Positions 18,882 through 27,801 of a stretch of DNA of 64,000 nucleotides are shown here, in pieces; the first letter of the stretch is position 1, and each line of letters opens with the position of its first letter. Under the pieces are notes generated by a model. It worked only from the letters and a program-made list of their open reading frames with translations. It made no database searches and was not told where the DNA came from. Origin of the DNA: Enterococcus termitis (GTDB lineage Bacteria; Bacillota; Bacilli; Lactobacillales; Enterococcaceae); assembly GCF_001730305.1 (NCBI RefSeq), contig NZ_MIJY01000001.1, positions 62,001 to 126,000 on the forward strand, written 5' to 3'. Both the position numbers and the translations under genes were made by a program.

Positions 18882-19193
18882 ATGATCGAACAATTGTATG
18901 AAGAAATTCTTGCACGTAAAAAAGAACCCAAAGACGGCTCCTATACAAACTATCTATTTGATCAAGGAATAGATAAAATTCTCAAAAAGGTTGGAGAAGA
19001 AGCAACAGAAGTGATTATTGCGGCTAAAAATAATGAGCAGGAGCTGGTGTTAGAAACCGCGGATCTTATCTATCATATGCTAGTATTATTAGCAGAAAAA
19101 GAGATACCGTTAGAAGCAATCACGCAGGAATTAAAACAACGGGAAGGTCAATTAAGTAAGACGAAGGAACGTAAAGCGATTGATGATCTATAA
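18882..19193 (+). CDS. hisE: Phosphoribosyl-ATP pyrophosphatase
   Basis: Hydrolyses phosphoribosyl-ATP to phosphoribosyl-AMP and pyrophosphate. The 103-residue helical protein has the MazG-like metal-binding pattern KKVGEEATEVIIAAKN and ETADLIYHMLVLLAEK. AAAGGAG precedes the ATG, 12 bp after hisI. It is the last gene of the run; no clear hairpin terminator follows in the next 170 bp. Confidence 0.95.
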   Translation: MIEQLYEEILARKKEPKDGSYTNYLFDQGIDKILKKVGEEATEVIIAAKNNEQELVLETADLIYHMLVLLAEKEIPLEAITQELKQREGQLSKTKERKAIDDL

Positions 19194-19316
19194 GAATGGT
19201 AGATGAGAAGTATTTGATTGAAAAAAATAAATATATTTAGAAGATAAAACATGATTTGATTAAATAAGTATTAAGAATATGTGTTTTTCGAAACTTTTAT
19301 TTCTGAAATGCTCCTT

Positions 19317-19345
19317 TTGTGTTACGATTTGATTACAAATATTAT
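19317..19345 (+). promoter_or_regulatory. Candidate sigma-A promoter
   Basis: TTGTGT (19317-19322) and TATTAT (19340-19345) are 17 bp apart, 25 bp before the start codon of the membrane-anchored protein at 19371. Confidence 0.5.
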
Positions 19346-19370
19346 GTAAGGGTTACAAAAGGAGTTTCTC

Positions 19371-20282
19371 ATGAAAAAATTTATCTTCATCATCATAGGT
19401 TTGTTGTCTATTCTGTGGGCAGATGTTTCTTATGCTGAAACGCCATCGCTCTCCGGTTTCGAAGCCGTCAATGATTTGACTAGCCGTTACCGATCAAGAC
19501 AAGTATTAGATGGTAAAACAACACTACGAAAAAAGAAAAATAATGAAACATACTTAGAGTTTCCATATGAAGAAAGTCCATATATGTATTTTTCCAGCTT
19601 TGTAGTAAATAGTCCCACAACAGTTTATGATGGATTTATCGAAACCATCTATTATCGAGATAATATAAAAATCAAGGAAATGTACTATGAAAAAAATCCT
19701 GTAAAAACCTCTGCGCTGGGGATCTATTCAACGGATTTGTATTTCACTTCAGAAGATGGAGAGGTCTATCATTATAAAAATGTTCCTTATTTGGTTACTA
19801 GTGATACCCCCACGCTTTTTTTTAGAGAAATAAATTATGATGAAGAAGCGCAAAAAATAGTTGGGAAAATCGATGTGCCTCGTTTAGAAGATACTTATCA
19901 CATTGAGTTGTACTATACAGATAATGACGAGTATCATTATCAAGAGGCGATCGTTGATAAAAATGGTCAGTTTAATATGGAATTAAGTCGTGAAGGTAAA
20001 GTAGGGCAGATGTATCTTAGGGCAAATGACGGATTGGGAAATTACGCTGATCCGTGCGATATCTCAGAGCAAGGGAAAATGACGTTTGCTGGTGCTCCAA
20101 AAAAGGTGCCTAAAAAAAGCAGTAAGAAAAAAGTTGAACCAACCAATCATTTCTTTAGCACTGTTATTTTACGATCAATTCAATTATTCGCAATTTTATT
20201 TCTAACATTTCTTGGTTTAAAAATAAGGAAAAAGCGCAAGAAAAAGCAACAACCAAAAATGAATGGTACGCGCAGACGTTGA
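19371..20282 (+). CDS. Secreted, C-terminally membrane-anchored hypothetical protein
   Basis: A 303-residue protein of unknown function. Residues 1-~23 are a signal peptide ending SYAE. The middle (~25-230) is predicted all-beta and looks like two or more Ig-like or bacterial-adhesin modules, for example IVGKIDVPRLEDTYHIELYY and YLRANDGLGNYADP. A Lys-rich stretch (KKVPKKSSKKK, ~244) precedes a single hydrophobic helix (~268-286) and a strongly basic tail KIRKKRKKKQQ. The layout gives a type I membrane protein facing outward. There is no LPXTG motif. AAAAGGAG precedes the ATG. Confidence 0.7.
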   Translation: MKKFIFIIIGLLSILWADVSYAETPSLSGFEAVNDLTSRYRSRQVLDGKTTLRKKKNNETYLEFPYEESPYMYFSSFVVNSPTTVYDGFIETIYYRDNIKIKEMYYEKNPVKTSALGIYSTDLYFTSEDGEVYHYKNVPYLVTSDTPTLFFREINYDEEAQKIVGKIDVPRLEDTYHIELYYTDNDEYHYQEAIVDKNGQFNMELSREGKVGQMYLRANDGLGNYADPCDISEQGKMTFAGAPKKVPKKSSKKKVEPTNHFFSTVILRSIQLFAILFLTFLGLKIRKKRKKKQQPKMNGTRRR

Positions 20283-20410
20283 TTGTTGACAGCCTAAGAT
20301 AGAATTTAAACATGTACAGCTTTCAAACGAATAGAAAATAGAAGATTGTCTCCGTTTCGTTTTAGGTTTTAAACTCAAATAAACGGCTAGTAAGAAACAA
20401 TTTCTTCGAA

Positions 20411-20461
20411 AAAAACAAGACATGCACAAAAGTTTGAAGAACCACTTTTGTGCATGTCTTG
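20411..20461 (-). terminator. Terminator of the DUF4828 gene (leftward)
   Basis: A perfect 18-bp stem (20416-20433 with 20444-20461) is preceded on this strand by AAAAAAA-rich sequence, which gives a U-run for leftward transcription. It may also stop rightward transcripts from 19371. Confidence 0.8.
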
Positions 20462-20499
20462 TTAATTCTCGAGGCTAGATGCGTTTATCTAGGACTCTT

Positions 20500-20904
20500 C
20501 TATTCGTTTATTTCGTTAGGTTCATCTAATGAAGGAATCGCCTCTAAAACATACGTAGCATCATCAGCTTCATCGTATAAAGAAGATGGAGTCTCATTGA
20601 TGCATTGTACGATCAAGTGATAGCCATATTCATCTTGAGCGACTAAGCGCTTACTTGTTAATTCAATCAAGCCGTAGTTTACTTTTTTTCCGTCGATTAT
20701 AAGTTGTAGATCCTCTTCGATGGATAATGTATGTTGTGTTGCTTTTTGTTTATTGACAAACCACCAACTACCGATGTAACTTTTATATAAATTAGGGATA
20801 CTTGCTTTTGAGTGTTGTTGTTCTTGTTTCTTCTTTAAAAACAACGAGCCCGCAAGTCCAGTAATGAGTGATGCGCCTAAAAATAATGACCAGTGTTTTT
20901 TCAT
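20500..20904 (-). CDS. DUF4828-family small membrane-associated protein
   Basis: A 134-residue protein with an N-terminal hydrophobic helix (HWSLFLGASLITGLAGSLFL), then a Lys/Gln stretch and a soluble domain starting near YKSYIGSWWFVNKQK. The double Trp and the following strands (LQLIIDGKKVNYGLIELTSKRLVAQDEYGYHLIV) match the DUF4828 family of lactobacilli and enterococci. The last 20 residues are acidic. Its function is not known. AGAGGAG precedes the ATG. Confidence 0.75.
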   Translation of the reverse strand: MKKHWSLFLGASLITGLAGSLFLKKKQEQQHSKASIPNLYKSYIGSWWFVNKQKATQHTLSIEEDLQLIIDGKKVNYGLIELTSKRLVAQDEYGYHLIVQCINETPSSLYDEADDATYVLEAIPSLDEPNEINE

Positions 20905-21020
20905 AATATCAATCTCCTCTTAATGCAATCATAGCACGAAAAACCAGAACAAACTATTGGAAAATCTTTTCCTATAAAAAAATTTAATGAAGTCTTGCTT
21001 TTTAGGTTTAAACAAAAAGT

Positions 21021-21050
21021 TTGACGATGCTTTTTCATTCAAAATATGGT
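21021..21050 (+). promoter_or_regulatory. Candidate sigma-A promoter of sfsA
   Basis: TTGACG (21021-21026) and TATGGT (21045-21050) with an 18-bp spacer lie 26 bp before the sfsA start codon. Confidence 0.45.
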
Positions 21051-21075
21051 ATTGTTTTGAAGAAAGGGTGTTACA

Positions 21076-21816
21076 ATGATTACATATCCAAACGTGCATT
21101 TAGCACATTTTATTGATAGACCGAACCGTTTTATCGCAACATGTAGACTCTGTGAGACACAAGAGATAGTGACTGTTCATGTCAAAAATACAGGCCGCTG
21201 CAAAGAACTGTTTCATCCAGAAGTAGAGGTTGCTTTATCTTATCAGCCTTCTCCAAAGAGAAAAACAGACTACGACTTGATCGCAGTTAAGAAAAATCAA
21301 GCATGGATCAATATTGATAGTCAAGTGCCCAATGCATTAGCCAGTCAAGCTATTTTAGACGGTACGATTGTTTTACCTGATTTAAAAGGAAATATCACTT
21401 CATTAAAGAGGGAGAAACGCTTTGCTCAGTCACAATTTGATATTTTTATAGAAACGGATCTCGGCGAACGAGCATTTGTGGAAGTTAAAGGGATGACCTT
21501 AGAACATCATCAGATTGGCGCTTTTCCAGATGCGCCAACGATTCGCGGTCTGAAACATGTAACTGAATTGATTGATGCCATCAAAGAAGGCTATCAAAGC
21601 TATGTACTATTCATTGTTCAGTTTGAGAACATTCAAACGGCAACGATCCATACTAATATGCAGCCGGCATTGGCCGACATGCTTCTATTAGGGCAAACGC
21701 AAGGACTTAAGGTCTTAGCTTACAATTGTAGTGTCACACCTGATACAATAGCAGTGGAGCACCAAGTACCATTTGATGTTAACGAGATGTTTGAAGATCC
21801 AAATTCAGAAAGGTGA
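21076..21816 (+). CDS. sfsA: SfsA family protein (DNA/RNA nuclease-like)
   Basis: A 246-residue member of the SfsA family, first described as a sugar-fermentation stimulator in E. coli; its fold is that of a PD-(D/E)XK nuclease with an N-terminal OB-like domain. Motifs are NTGRCKELFHPEVEV near the N-terminus and the catalytic-type AFVEVKGMTLE in the middle, then AIFPDAPT-like FPDAPTIRGLKHVTEL. The role in Firmicutes is unproven. GAAAGGGTG precedes the ATG. Its end overlaps the ribosome site of the oxidoreductase gene that follows. Confidence 0.93.
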   Translation: MITYPNVHLAHFIDRPNRFIATCRLCETQEIVTVHVKNTGRCKELFHPEVEVALSYQPSPKRKTDYDLIAVKKNQAWINIDSQVPNALASQAILDGTIVLPDLKGNITSLKREKRFAQSQFDIFIETDLGERAFVEVKGMTLEHHQIGAFPDAPTIRGLKHVTELIDAIKEGYQSYVLFIVQFENIQTATIHTNMQPALADMLLLGQTQGLKVLAYNCSVTPDTIAVEHQVPFDVNEMFEDPNSER

Positions 21817-21824
21817 GGGTAAAT

Positions 21825-22826
21825 ATGATTCACTTAGGTATTATTGGAACAAACTGGATAAGCCATCAATTTGTCAAAGCAGCATTAGAAACAAAACGTT
21901 ATGATTTAACTGCTGTGTATTCACGAAAGCTAGAAACTGCGCAAAAATTTGGGGAAGAATACGGGGATGTGGAGTATGCTACAGATTTAAACACATTTTT
22001 TGGTATCGCTCATATGGATACGGTTTATATTGCTTCACCCAATTCACTGCATTTTGAACAGGCGAAACAAGGAATCTTAGCTGGGAAAAATGTAATTGTC
22101 GAAAAACCAGCCTTTTCTACACCAGAAGAAATGTCTGAAATCATTGAACTTGCCAATCAGCAAAACGTATTTTTCTTTGAAGCAGCACGCAACGTTCATG
22201 AGAAAAGCTTCAAGAAAATCGCAGATCTACTACCGCTTAAAAATCAAATTATCGGTGCAAACTTTACGTACATGAAATATTCTTCTCGTTATGATCAAGT
22301 CCTTGACGGAAAAGAGCCAAATATTTTTTCTCCTCATTTTTCAGGTGGAGCGATTGCTGATTTAGGTGTTTATCTTGTTTATGCAGCGATCGGCTGGTTT
22401 GGCTTACCAAATGAAAGTCATTATTTTGCACGAAAATTACCAACAGGCGTTGATGGTATCGGTACAGCGATCTTACGTTATGATTTATTTGATGTTACCT
22501 TACAAACAGGGAAAAATGCGGATGCCTTTTTAGATTCTGAAATCTATTTCGAAGGTGGGACCTTGATCTTAGACAGTGTTAACGCCATCTCTAAAGCGGA
22601 ATTTCACGATCGAAACCATCAAGAACGAGACATCCTTTCGATCACCACAGAAGAAAATCCAATGATCGAAGAAGCACATGATTTTGCCGATGTACTTGAA
22701 AATCCGAGTGACCCAACACAAGGTGTACGTTATGAAGAGTGGGTTGAATTATCCCGCAATGTGAATCACGTGTTAACAGCATTGAGAAAAAGTGCCGGCA
22801 TCGTTTTTGATGCGGATAAAGAATAA
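21825..22826 (+). CDS. Gfo/Idh/MocA-family NAD(P)-dependent oxidoreductase
   Basis: A 333-residue oxidoreductase. The Rossmann start is MIHLGIIGTNWISHQFV; the conserved NVIVEKPAFST (EKP motif, ~residues 91-101) and the C-terminal beta-sheet domain (GGAIADLGVYLVYAAIGWFG) are typical. Members oxidise or reduce sugars and related polyols. Substrate is unknown. I start at ATG 21825 with GGTGAGG six bases upstream; an in-frame GTG at 21813 lies on that ribosome site and overlaps sfsA. Co-transcription with sfsA is likely. Confidence 0.9.
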   Translation: MIHLGIIGTNWISHQFVKAALETKRYDLTAVYSRKLETAQKFGEEYGDVEYATDLNTFFGIAHMDTVYIASPNSLHFEQAKQGILAGKNVIVEKPAFSTPEEMSEIIELANQQNVFFFEAARNVHEKSFKKIADLLPLKNQIIGANFTYMKYSSRYDQVLDGKEPNIFSPHFSGGAIADLGVYLVYAAIGWFGLPNESHYFARKLPTGVDGIGTAILRYDLFDVTLQTGKNADAFLDSEIYFEGGTLILDSVNAISKAEFHDRNHQERDILSITTEENPMIEEAHDFADVLENPSDPTQGVRYEEWVELSRNVNHVLTALRKSAGIVFDADKE

Positions 22827-22852
22827 ATTGTTTTAATGAAGAAAGGATAACT

Positions 22853-24136
22853 ATGACATTTATCATGAATACTCCAGAAGCTTGGCAAGAACATTGGCAA
22901 GCTTCTGGTTTTAGCGAGCCGTCAATCATTCAAGAAAGAAGTTTCCAGCCACTAAAGGAAAAACAGAATGTGCTAGGGATTTCTCCTACAGGTTCAGGAA
23001 AAACATTAGCATATGTACTACCTTTACTTTTAAATGTACAAAAAGATAAAGGCAGTCAATTAATGATTTTAGCGCCATCACAAGAATTAGCAATGCAGAT
23101 CAGTCAAGTAGTACGTGATTGGGCATCTTTGCTTCAATTAAACACGCAATTGTTGATCGGTGGTGCTAATGTAAGTCGACAAGTCGAAAAATTAAAAAAG
23201 AAACCAGAAATTTTGGTGGGCACACCCGGGCGAATCGTAGAGCTGATCAAAGCTAAAAAGCTTAAAAGCCATTTGCTGGAGACCATTGTTATGGACGAAG
23301 TCGATCAATTATTTCATGAAAAAGAAATGAATTTGACTAAGCAAATACTAACAAGTGCGCCGAAAGATTTTCAACTTGTTTTTTATTCTGCAACGGCGGA
23401 TCGTGTGACCGAAGAAGCTCAGAAGCTCACTGACCAGTTAATGATCATCGATGTTACTGCGGAAGATCAGTCAGCTGGAACGGTTAACCACTATTTTATG
23501 AATCTATCCCCTCGAAAGAAGAGTGACTATTTAAGAAGCTTGTCGCATACAACTGCGTTTCGCGGCATGGTATTTTTCAATCAAGTGGCTGAGCTAGGGG
23601 CTGTAGAAGAAAAGTTGATTTACGAAGGACTGCCTGTAGTCAGCTTAGCTTCTGATCAAAATAAAACGCTTCGTAAATTAGCGATCGATCAATTTACAAA
23701 TAAGAAGGCTGCGATGCTTTTGACAACGGATATTGCTGCTAGAGGCCTAGACTTCGATGCTGTTCCTTATGTGATCAATACAGAAGTTCCTTTATCGGAT
23801 GAAAGTTATATTCATAGAGCTGGTCGTGTAGGAAGAATGGGTGCAGCTGGAACAGTGATCACATTTGTCAATGATGCTACCAAAAGAGATTATCAGCGTA
23901 TGTTGAAAAAGATCGAACTGACATCAAAAGAGATTTTCCTTTATGAAGGTGCGCTGCATCTGACCAGAAAAGAGAAGGATCCAGTCCAAGGGAAACCTAC
24001 ATCAAATGAGCAGAAGAAAAAACCATCGATTGAACAACGACCATCGACAGAACAGCGAAAAAGCAAAGGGAAAAAGCCTAAAAATTCAAAAAATAAAGGG
24101 GCTAGACGTAAAACGTCTCAAAGTAAAATGAACTGA
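22853..24136 (+). CDS. DEAD-box-type ATP-dependent RNA helicase (DEVD variant)
   Basis: A 427-residue superfamily 2 helicase for RNA unwinding, probably in ribosome assembly or mRNA turnover. Seen in order: the Q-motif region (SEPSIIQERSFQPL), Walker A SPTGSGKT (~45), PSQELA, GG, TPGR, motif II as DEVD in IVMDEVDQLF, SAT, and the C-terminal HRAGRVGRMG. Motif II is DEVD rather than DEAD, as in the YfmL-like subgroup. The C-terminal ~55 residues are a basic, Ser/Lys/Gln-rich tail (QRKSKGKKPKNSKNKGARRK) for RNA contact. GAAAGGA precedes the ATG. Confidence 0.92.
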   Translation: MTFIMNTPEAWQEHWQASGFSEPSIIQERSFQPLKEKQNVLGISPTGSGKTLAYVLPLLLNVQKDKGSQLMILAPSQELAMQISQVVRDWASLLQLNTQLLIGGANVSRQVEKLKKKPEILVGTPGRIVELIKAKKLKSHLLETIVMDEVDQLFHEKEMNLTKQILTSAPKDFQLVFYSATADRVTEEAQKLTDQLMIIDVTAEDQSAGTVNHYFMNLSPRKKSDYLRSLSHTTAFRGMVFFNQVAELGAVEEKLIYEGLPVVSLASDQNKTLRKLAIDQFTNKKAAMLLTTDIAARGLDFDAVPYVINTEVPLSDESYIHRAGRVGRMGAAGTVITFVNDATKRDYQRMLKKIELTSKEIFLYEGALHLTRKEKDPVQGKPTSNEQKKKPSIEQRPSTEQRKSKGKKPKNSKNKGARRKTSQSKMN

Positions 24137-24171
24137 GCATATAAAAGGATCCTGAGTTAAGGAGGATATCC

Positions 24172-26886
24172 ATGAAATCTAGAAAAGATGAGATTCTTTC
24201 AGTATTGGAAACAAAAAAGCAAGGGATGACTGCCGCAGATGTTGCAGAAGAATTGATGATCGACCGCAGCAATGCTAGCCGTTATCTAAGTGAACTGTAT
24301 AAAGAACGTAAAATCGTTAAAAGTGACGGACGTCCGGTGATCTACTCGATTGTAGTGGAAGAAGACAAGGTGCATGTCGATAGTTCCAGTGAAGTGACCT
24401 TTGACAACTTAGTTGGTGCGAACGATTCATTAAAAGTGAGTATCCAGCAAGCTAAAGCGGCAATTTTATACCCGCCTCGCGGGTTACATACTATTATTTT
24501 TGGCGAAACAGGAACAGGGAAATCATTGTTTGCAGAATGTATGTACCATTTTGCGGTGGATTCTAAGACACTGGCACCTGATGCACCGTTTGTTTCATTT
24601 AACTGTGCGGATTATGCTCAAAATCCTCAGTTGCTTTTTGGGCATATTTTTGGAGTGAAAAAAGGAGCGTATACTGGTGCGAATGAAGACAGCCCTGGAT
24701 TGATGTCAGAAGCAGACGGCGGTATTTTGTTCCTTGATGAGATTCATCGGCTACCTCCTGAAGGACAAGAAATGTTGTTCACATTTATCGATAAAGGGAT
24801 TTATCGTCCGTTAGGTGAAAGCGCACAAACCTATGAAGCTTCTGTTCAAATCATTGGGGCAACGACCGAGTCTTCTGAAAGCTTTCTTACTACTTTTAAT
24901 CGTAGAATTCCGATGGCGATTACATTGCCGTCTTTAGATGCTCGTTCATTAGATGAACGATATGCGATTATTTCATTGTTTATCAAACAGGAAGCAAATC
25001 GATTGAATCAGAGAATTGACATCAAAAGAGATGCGGTTCTAGCTTTCATGTTATATGATGCTGAAGGAAATATCGGTCAAGTAAAACGTGATCTAAAATT
25101 AGTCTGTGCAAAATCGTTTCTTCATTATAGAACGCATAATGAAGAAAGCTTGGTTATACGAAAAAGTGACCTGCCTTTACAAGTTCAAAAAGGCTTGCTC
25201 AAAATCAAAGAAGTCTCTGATCGTTTGGATCGCTTCGTCGATAGTAAAAGTAATTATCTATCCTTTGAACCTGGTACAAACGAAGTCGTCTGGTCTCGAG
25301 ACCCAGCTCGAGATATGCAGGTTTATAATGAAATCGAAGAAAAAGTAGAAAAACTATCGGCGAATGAACTGGAAAATGTTGATTTAGAACAGTTGATTTC
25401 CAGTGACATGGATGCGTATTTCCAAACCTATGTAGATGAGCTGACCCAAAATCCTGTCCATAAAGAATTATTACCTGAACATATTTGGAAATTGACTGAC
25501 CGTCTTTATGATATTGCAGAGAAAAGGTTGGAACGAACCTATAATGAAAAAGCTCGTTTTGCGTTTGCTCTTCATCTACAAAGCACGATCGAACGAGTGC
25601 GGGAAGGACATGTTATCGTTCATCCCAACTTGAATAATGTTCGTAAAAACATGAAAAAAGAATTCCAAGTAGCGATGGATCTTTCTGCGATCATCGAAGA
25701 AGAAAACAATATTGAAATTCCTTTTGATGAGATCGGCTTTATCAGCATGTTTTTATCGATAAATTTAGGCAACAAAGAAAAGGTTCATGTCAATAATGTC
25801 GGAGTTGTTGTGCTGATGCATGGTGATTCCACTGCCACCAGTATGCTGAAAACGGCACAGGAACTGCTTGGCACAGAAACTGGTGTAGCCATGAACATGC
25901 CGTTGACCATGGAAGTTCAAACGATGTACGAACAACTGAAAAATTTTGTTCTGTCTCATCGCGAAGAATTGGCAAACGGTATGCTGCTGTTGACAGATAT
26001 GGGCTCATTAAATTCTTTTGGGAATCTGATATTTGAAGAAACCGGCATCAGAACAAAAGCGATTACGATGACTAGTACGATGATCGTGCTGGAAGCTATT
26101 CGGATGGCAAGCGTTGGCCGCAGTTTAGAAGATATTTACCAAAATATTCAGATGTCTTTTGAAAGTATTATTAGAGAACAATTCAGAACAAGTCCGCAAA
26201 ATCAAAAAGAAATCAAAAAGGCTGTTGTAGTCACTTGCTTTACAGGCGAAGGTGTAGCAGCCAAATTGTATCAGCGGATTTTACCTGTGATCGACGAAAA
26301 TAAAGTTGAGATCATTCAAATGCAGTTTTTAGAGCGAGAAGCCTTTAAAAAACATATCGATAGCTTGATGGAAGAATATGAAATCAAAGCTATTGCTGGA
26401 ACAGTCGACGTAGAGTATCAAAATATCCCATTCTTTTCAGCTTTTGATATCTTTGATGACGAAAAGCTAAATGTCTTAAAACGCATTGCAGGTGACGAAG
26501 TTCCAACGGAAAAAATCGTAAAATCATTGAGTGGTACGATCACTGCAGTTGACTCCTTACAAAAGCTGATTGTGATGCTACAAAAAACAGTGCATCAGAT
26601 CCAAACAGACATGCATATTATTGTAGAACCGGGGGTTGATGCGGGGATTGTGATTCATTTGGCCTTCCTGATTGATGCGATTCTAAAAGGTGAACCGACC
26701 AAAAAATTTGAAAACCTAACTGAGTTCTTGAAGAAAAACCGTTTGGAAGCCGATGTTGCAAGAACCAATTTAATGGTGATTGAAAAAGCATATCGTATCT
26801 CTTTCACCGAAGCAGATGTTGCTCATGTTACTAGAATGTTTTTAGAAAATAAAATAAAAACAACGACGGAGTACACACACAATTAA
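24172..26886 (+). CDS. LevR-type sigma-54-dependent activator with PRD and EIIA-like domains
   Basis: A 904-residue activator of RNA polymerase containing sigma-54. In order: an N-terminal HTH (1-~60, MTAADVAEELMIDRSNASRY); an AAA+ domain (~80-330) with Walker A GETGTGKS (111-118), the sigma-54 contact loop GAYTGA (165-170) and Walker B GGILFLDE (183-190); PRD1 (~460-570); an EIIA-Man-like part (~575-690, VGVVVLMHGDSTATSM); and a C-terminal PRD2 (~800-900, with HIIVEPGVDAGIVIHLAF). PTS phosphorylation of the PRDs and EIIA-like domain would report sugar supply. It stands immediately before three PTS units with sigma-54 promoters, which it very probably controls. GGAGG precedes the ATG. Confidence 0.95.
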   Translation: MKSRKDEILSVLETKKQGMTAADVAEELMIDRSNASRYLSELYKERKIVKSDGRPVIYSIVVEEDKVHVDSSSEVTFDNLVGANDSLKVSIQQAKAAILYPPRGLHTIIFGETGTGKSLFAECMYHFAVDSKTLAPDAPFVSFNCADYAQNPQLLFGHIFGVKKGAYTGANEDSPGLMSEADGGILFLDEIHRLPPEGQEMLFTFIDKGIYRPLGESAQTYEASVQIIGATTESSESFLTTFNRRIPMAITLPSLDARSLDERYAIISLFIKQEANRLNQRIDIKRDAVLAFMLYDAEGNIGQVKRDLKLVCAKSFLHYRTHNEESLVIRKSDLPLQVQKGLLKIKEVSDRLDRFVDSKSNYLSFEPGTNEVVWSRDPARDMQVYNEIEEKVEKLSANELENVDLEQLISSDMDAYFQTYVDELTQNPVHKELLPEHIWKLTDRLYDIAEKRLERTYNEKARFAFALHLQSTIERVREGHVIVHPNLNNVRKNMKKEFQVAMDLSAIIEEENNIEIPFDEIGFISMFLSINLGNKEKVHVNNVGVVVLMHGDSTATSMLKTAQELLGTETGVAMNMPLTMEVQTMYEQLKNFVLSHREELANGMLLLTDMGSLNSFGNLIFEETGIRTKAITMTSTMIVLEAIRMASVGRSLEDIYQNIQMSFESIIREQFRTSPQNQKEIKKAVVVTCFTGEGVAAKLYQRILPVIDENKVEIIQMQFLEREAFKKHIDSLMEEYEIKAIAGTVDVEYQNIPFFSAFDIFDDEKLNVLKRIAGDEVPTEKIVKSLSGTITAVDSLQKLIVMLQKTVHQIQTDMHIIVEPGVDAGIVIHLAFLIDAILKGEPTKKFENLTEFLKKNRLEADVARTNLMVIEKAYRISFTEADVAHVTRMFLENKIKTTTEYTHN

Positions 26887-26887
26887 G

Positions 26888-26918
26888 CAGTGTGTATGAC
26901 TAAAAATAACAGTGTGTA
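26888..26918 (+). promoter_or_regulatory. Proposed activator site (UAS) of PTS unit 1
   Basis: Two copies of CAGTGTGTA (26888-26896 and 26910-26918) lie 22 bp apart, about two helical turns. The second core ends 60 bp before the -24 GG of the sigma-54 promoter. The same TGTGYA pair occurs at units 2 and 3. Binding by the LevR-type protein is inference. Confidence 0.65.
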
Positions 26919-26975
26919 CACGAAAATATATAGATAGAATCCTTAGTATAACTGGATTTTGTCTATATATTTTTT

Positions 26976-26992
26976 TTGGCACACTTCTTGCT
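26976..26992 (+). promoter_or_regulatory. Sigma-54 promoter of PTS unit 1
   Basis: TTGGCACACTTCTTGCT matches the -24/-12 consensus, with GG (26978-26979) and GC (26990-26991) 12 bp apart. The start site would be near 27003, 37 bp before the IIB gene. Confidence 0.92.
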
Positions 26993-27039
26993 TTATATTA
27001 AAGTACGAACAACCAAAAAAATTGAAGGAGTGTCAGAAA

Positions 27040-27360
27040 ATGGCTAAAAAAACAATCATGTTAGTATGTTCAGCAGGAATGAGTACAAGTTTATTAGTAA
27101 CAAAAATGCAAAAAGCAGCAGAAGATCGTGGGATGGAAGCCGATATCTTCGCCGTATCAGCATCAGATGCAGACAATAACTTAGAAGCCAAGGATGTAAA
27201 CGTATTACTTTTAGGTCCACAAGTTCGTTTCATGAAATCTCAATTCGAACAAAAACTTGAACCAAAAGGAATTCCATTAGATGTGATTAACATGTCAGAC
27301 TACGGTATGATGAATGGTGAAAAAGTTTTAGATCAAGCAATTGCTTTGATGGATAAATAA
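27040..27360 (+). CDS. PTS lactose/cellobiose-family EIIB (copy 1)
   Basis: Cytoplasmic 106-residue phosphocarrier that passes phosphate from EIIA to the incoming sugar. The N-terminal IMLVCSAGMSTSLLV contains the phosphorylated Cys in the CSAGMSTS P-loop of the Lac/Cel family. I start at ATG 27040, with GAAGGAG nine bases upstream; an open frame to 26959 runs through the promoter and cannot be translated from it. The protein is identical over all 106 residues to the copy at 29596. First gene of a IIB-IIA-IIC unit. Confidence 0.95.
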   Translation: MAKKTIMLVCSAGMSTSLLVTKMQKAAEDRGMEADIFAVSASDADNNLEAKDVNVLLLGPQVRFMKSQFEQKLEPKGIPLDVINMSDYGMMNGEKVLDQAIALMDK

Positions 27361-27392
27361 TAAAAAAACAAAAAGGGATAGGAGTTTTAAAC

Positions 27393-27710
27393 ATGGAACA
27401 ACAAAATTTAGAAGCAGTTATGGGTTTGATCATGTATGGTGGAAATGCGAAAAGCGATGCAATGGAAGCAATCGCTGCCGCTAAAGCTGGAGATTTCGAA
27501 TTAGCAGATCAAAAAGTTGCTGATGCAGAAGAATCTTTGGTTCAAGCACATCATGCGCAAACAGGTATGCTTACACAAGAAGCGCAAGGAAACCATATGG
27601 AAGTTACATTATTAACTGTTCATAGTCAAGATCACTTGATGACATCTATTGCTTTTACAGATTTAGCAAAAGAAATCATCGATCTATATCGTCGTATGGA
27701 CAACAAATAA
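27393..27710 (+). CDS. PTS lactose/cellobiose-family EIIA (copy 1)
   Basis: A 105-residue all-helical EIIA of the Lac/Cel type. It takes phosphate from HPr on the His in LTVHSQDHLMTS near residue 78 and passes it to EIIB. The start LEAVMGLIMYGGNAKSDAMEAI and the end DLAKEIIDLYRRM are typical. It is nearly the same as copy 2 (29954), differing by a handful of residues (K/I, A/S, M/I and K/E changes). GATAGGAG lies upstream of the ATG, 32 bp after the IIB gene. Confidence 0.95.
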   Translation: MEQQNLEAVMGLIMYGGNAKSDAMEAIAAAKAGDFELADQKVADAEESLVQAHHAQTGMLTQEAQGNHMEVTLLTVHSQDHLMTSIAFTDLAKEIIDLYRRMDNK

Positions 27711-27716
27711 AACACT

Positions 27717-27770
27717 CAACGTTTAAAATGAAACGTTGATGAAAAATGATTTGAAAAGCATGTAGCTTTT
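27717..27770 (+). promoter_or_regulatory. Pair of leader hairpins between IIA and IIC (unit 1)
   Basis: Two hairpins lie in the gap: CAACGTTT/AAACGTTG (27717-27724, 27731-27738) and AAAAGC/GCTTTT (27754-27759, 27765-27770). The second is followed by an AT-rich run and the IIC ribosome site. Units 2 and 3 have a hairpin of the same place and shape but different sequence. Confidence 0.55.
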
Positions 27771-27801
27771 TAGATAAATATTGTTTAGGGGGAAACACAA
27801 A

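Noticed and set aside
26959-27039. Upstream in-frame extension of the first EIIB
   Set aside because: The extension covers the sigma-54 promoter and the presumed transcription start, and its residues are not like EIIB; the second copy starts exactly at the MAKKT Met.
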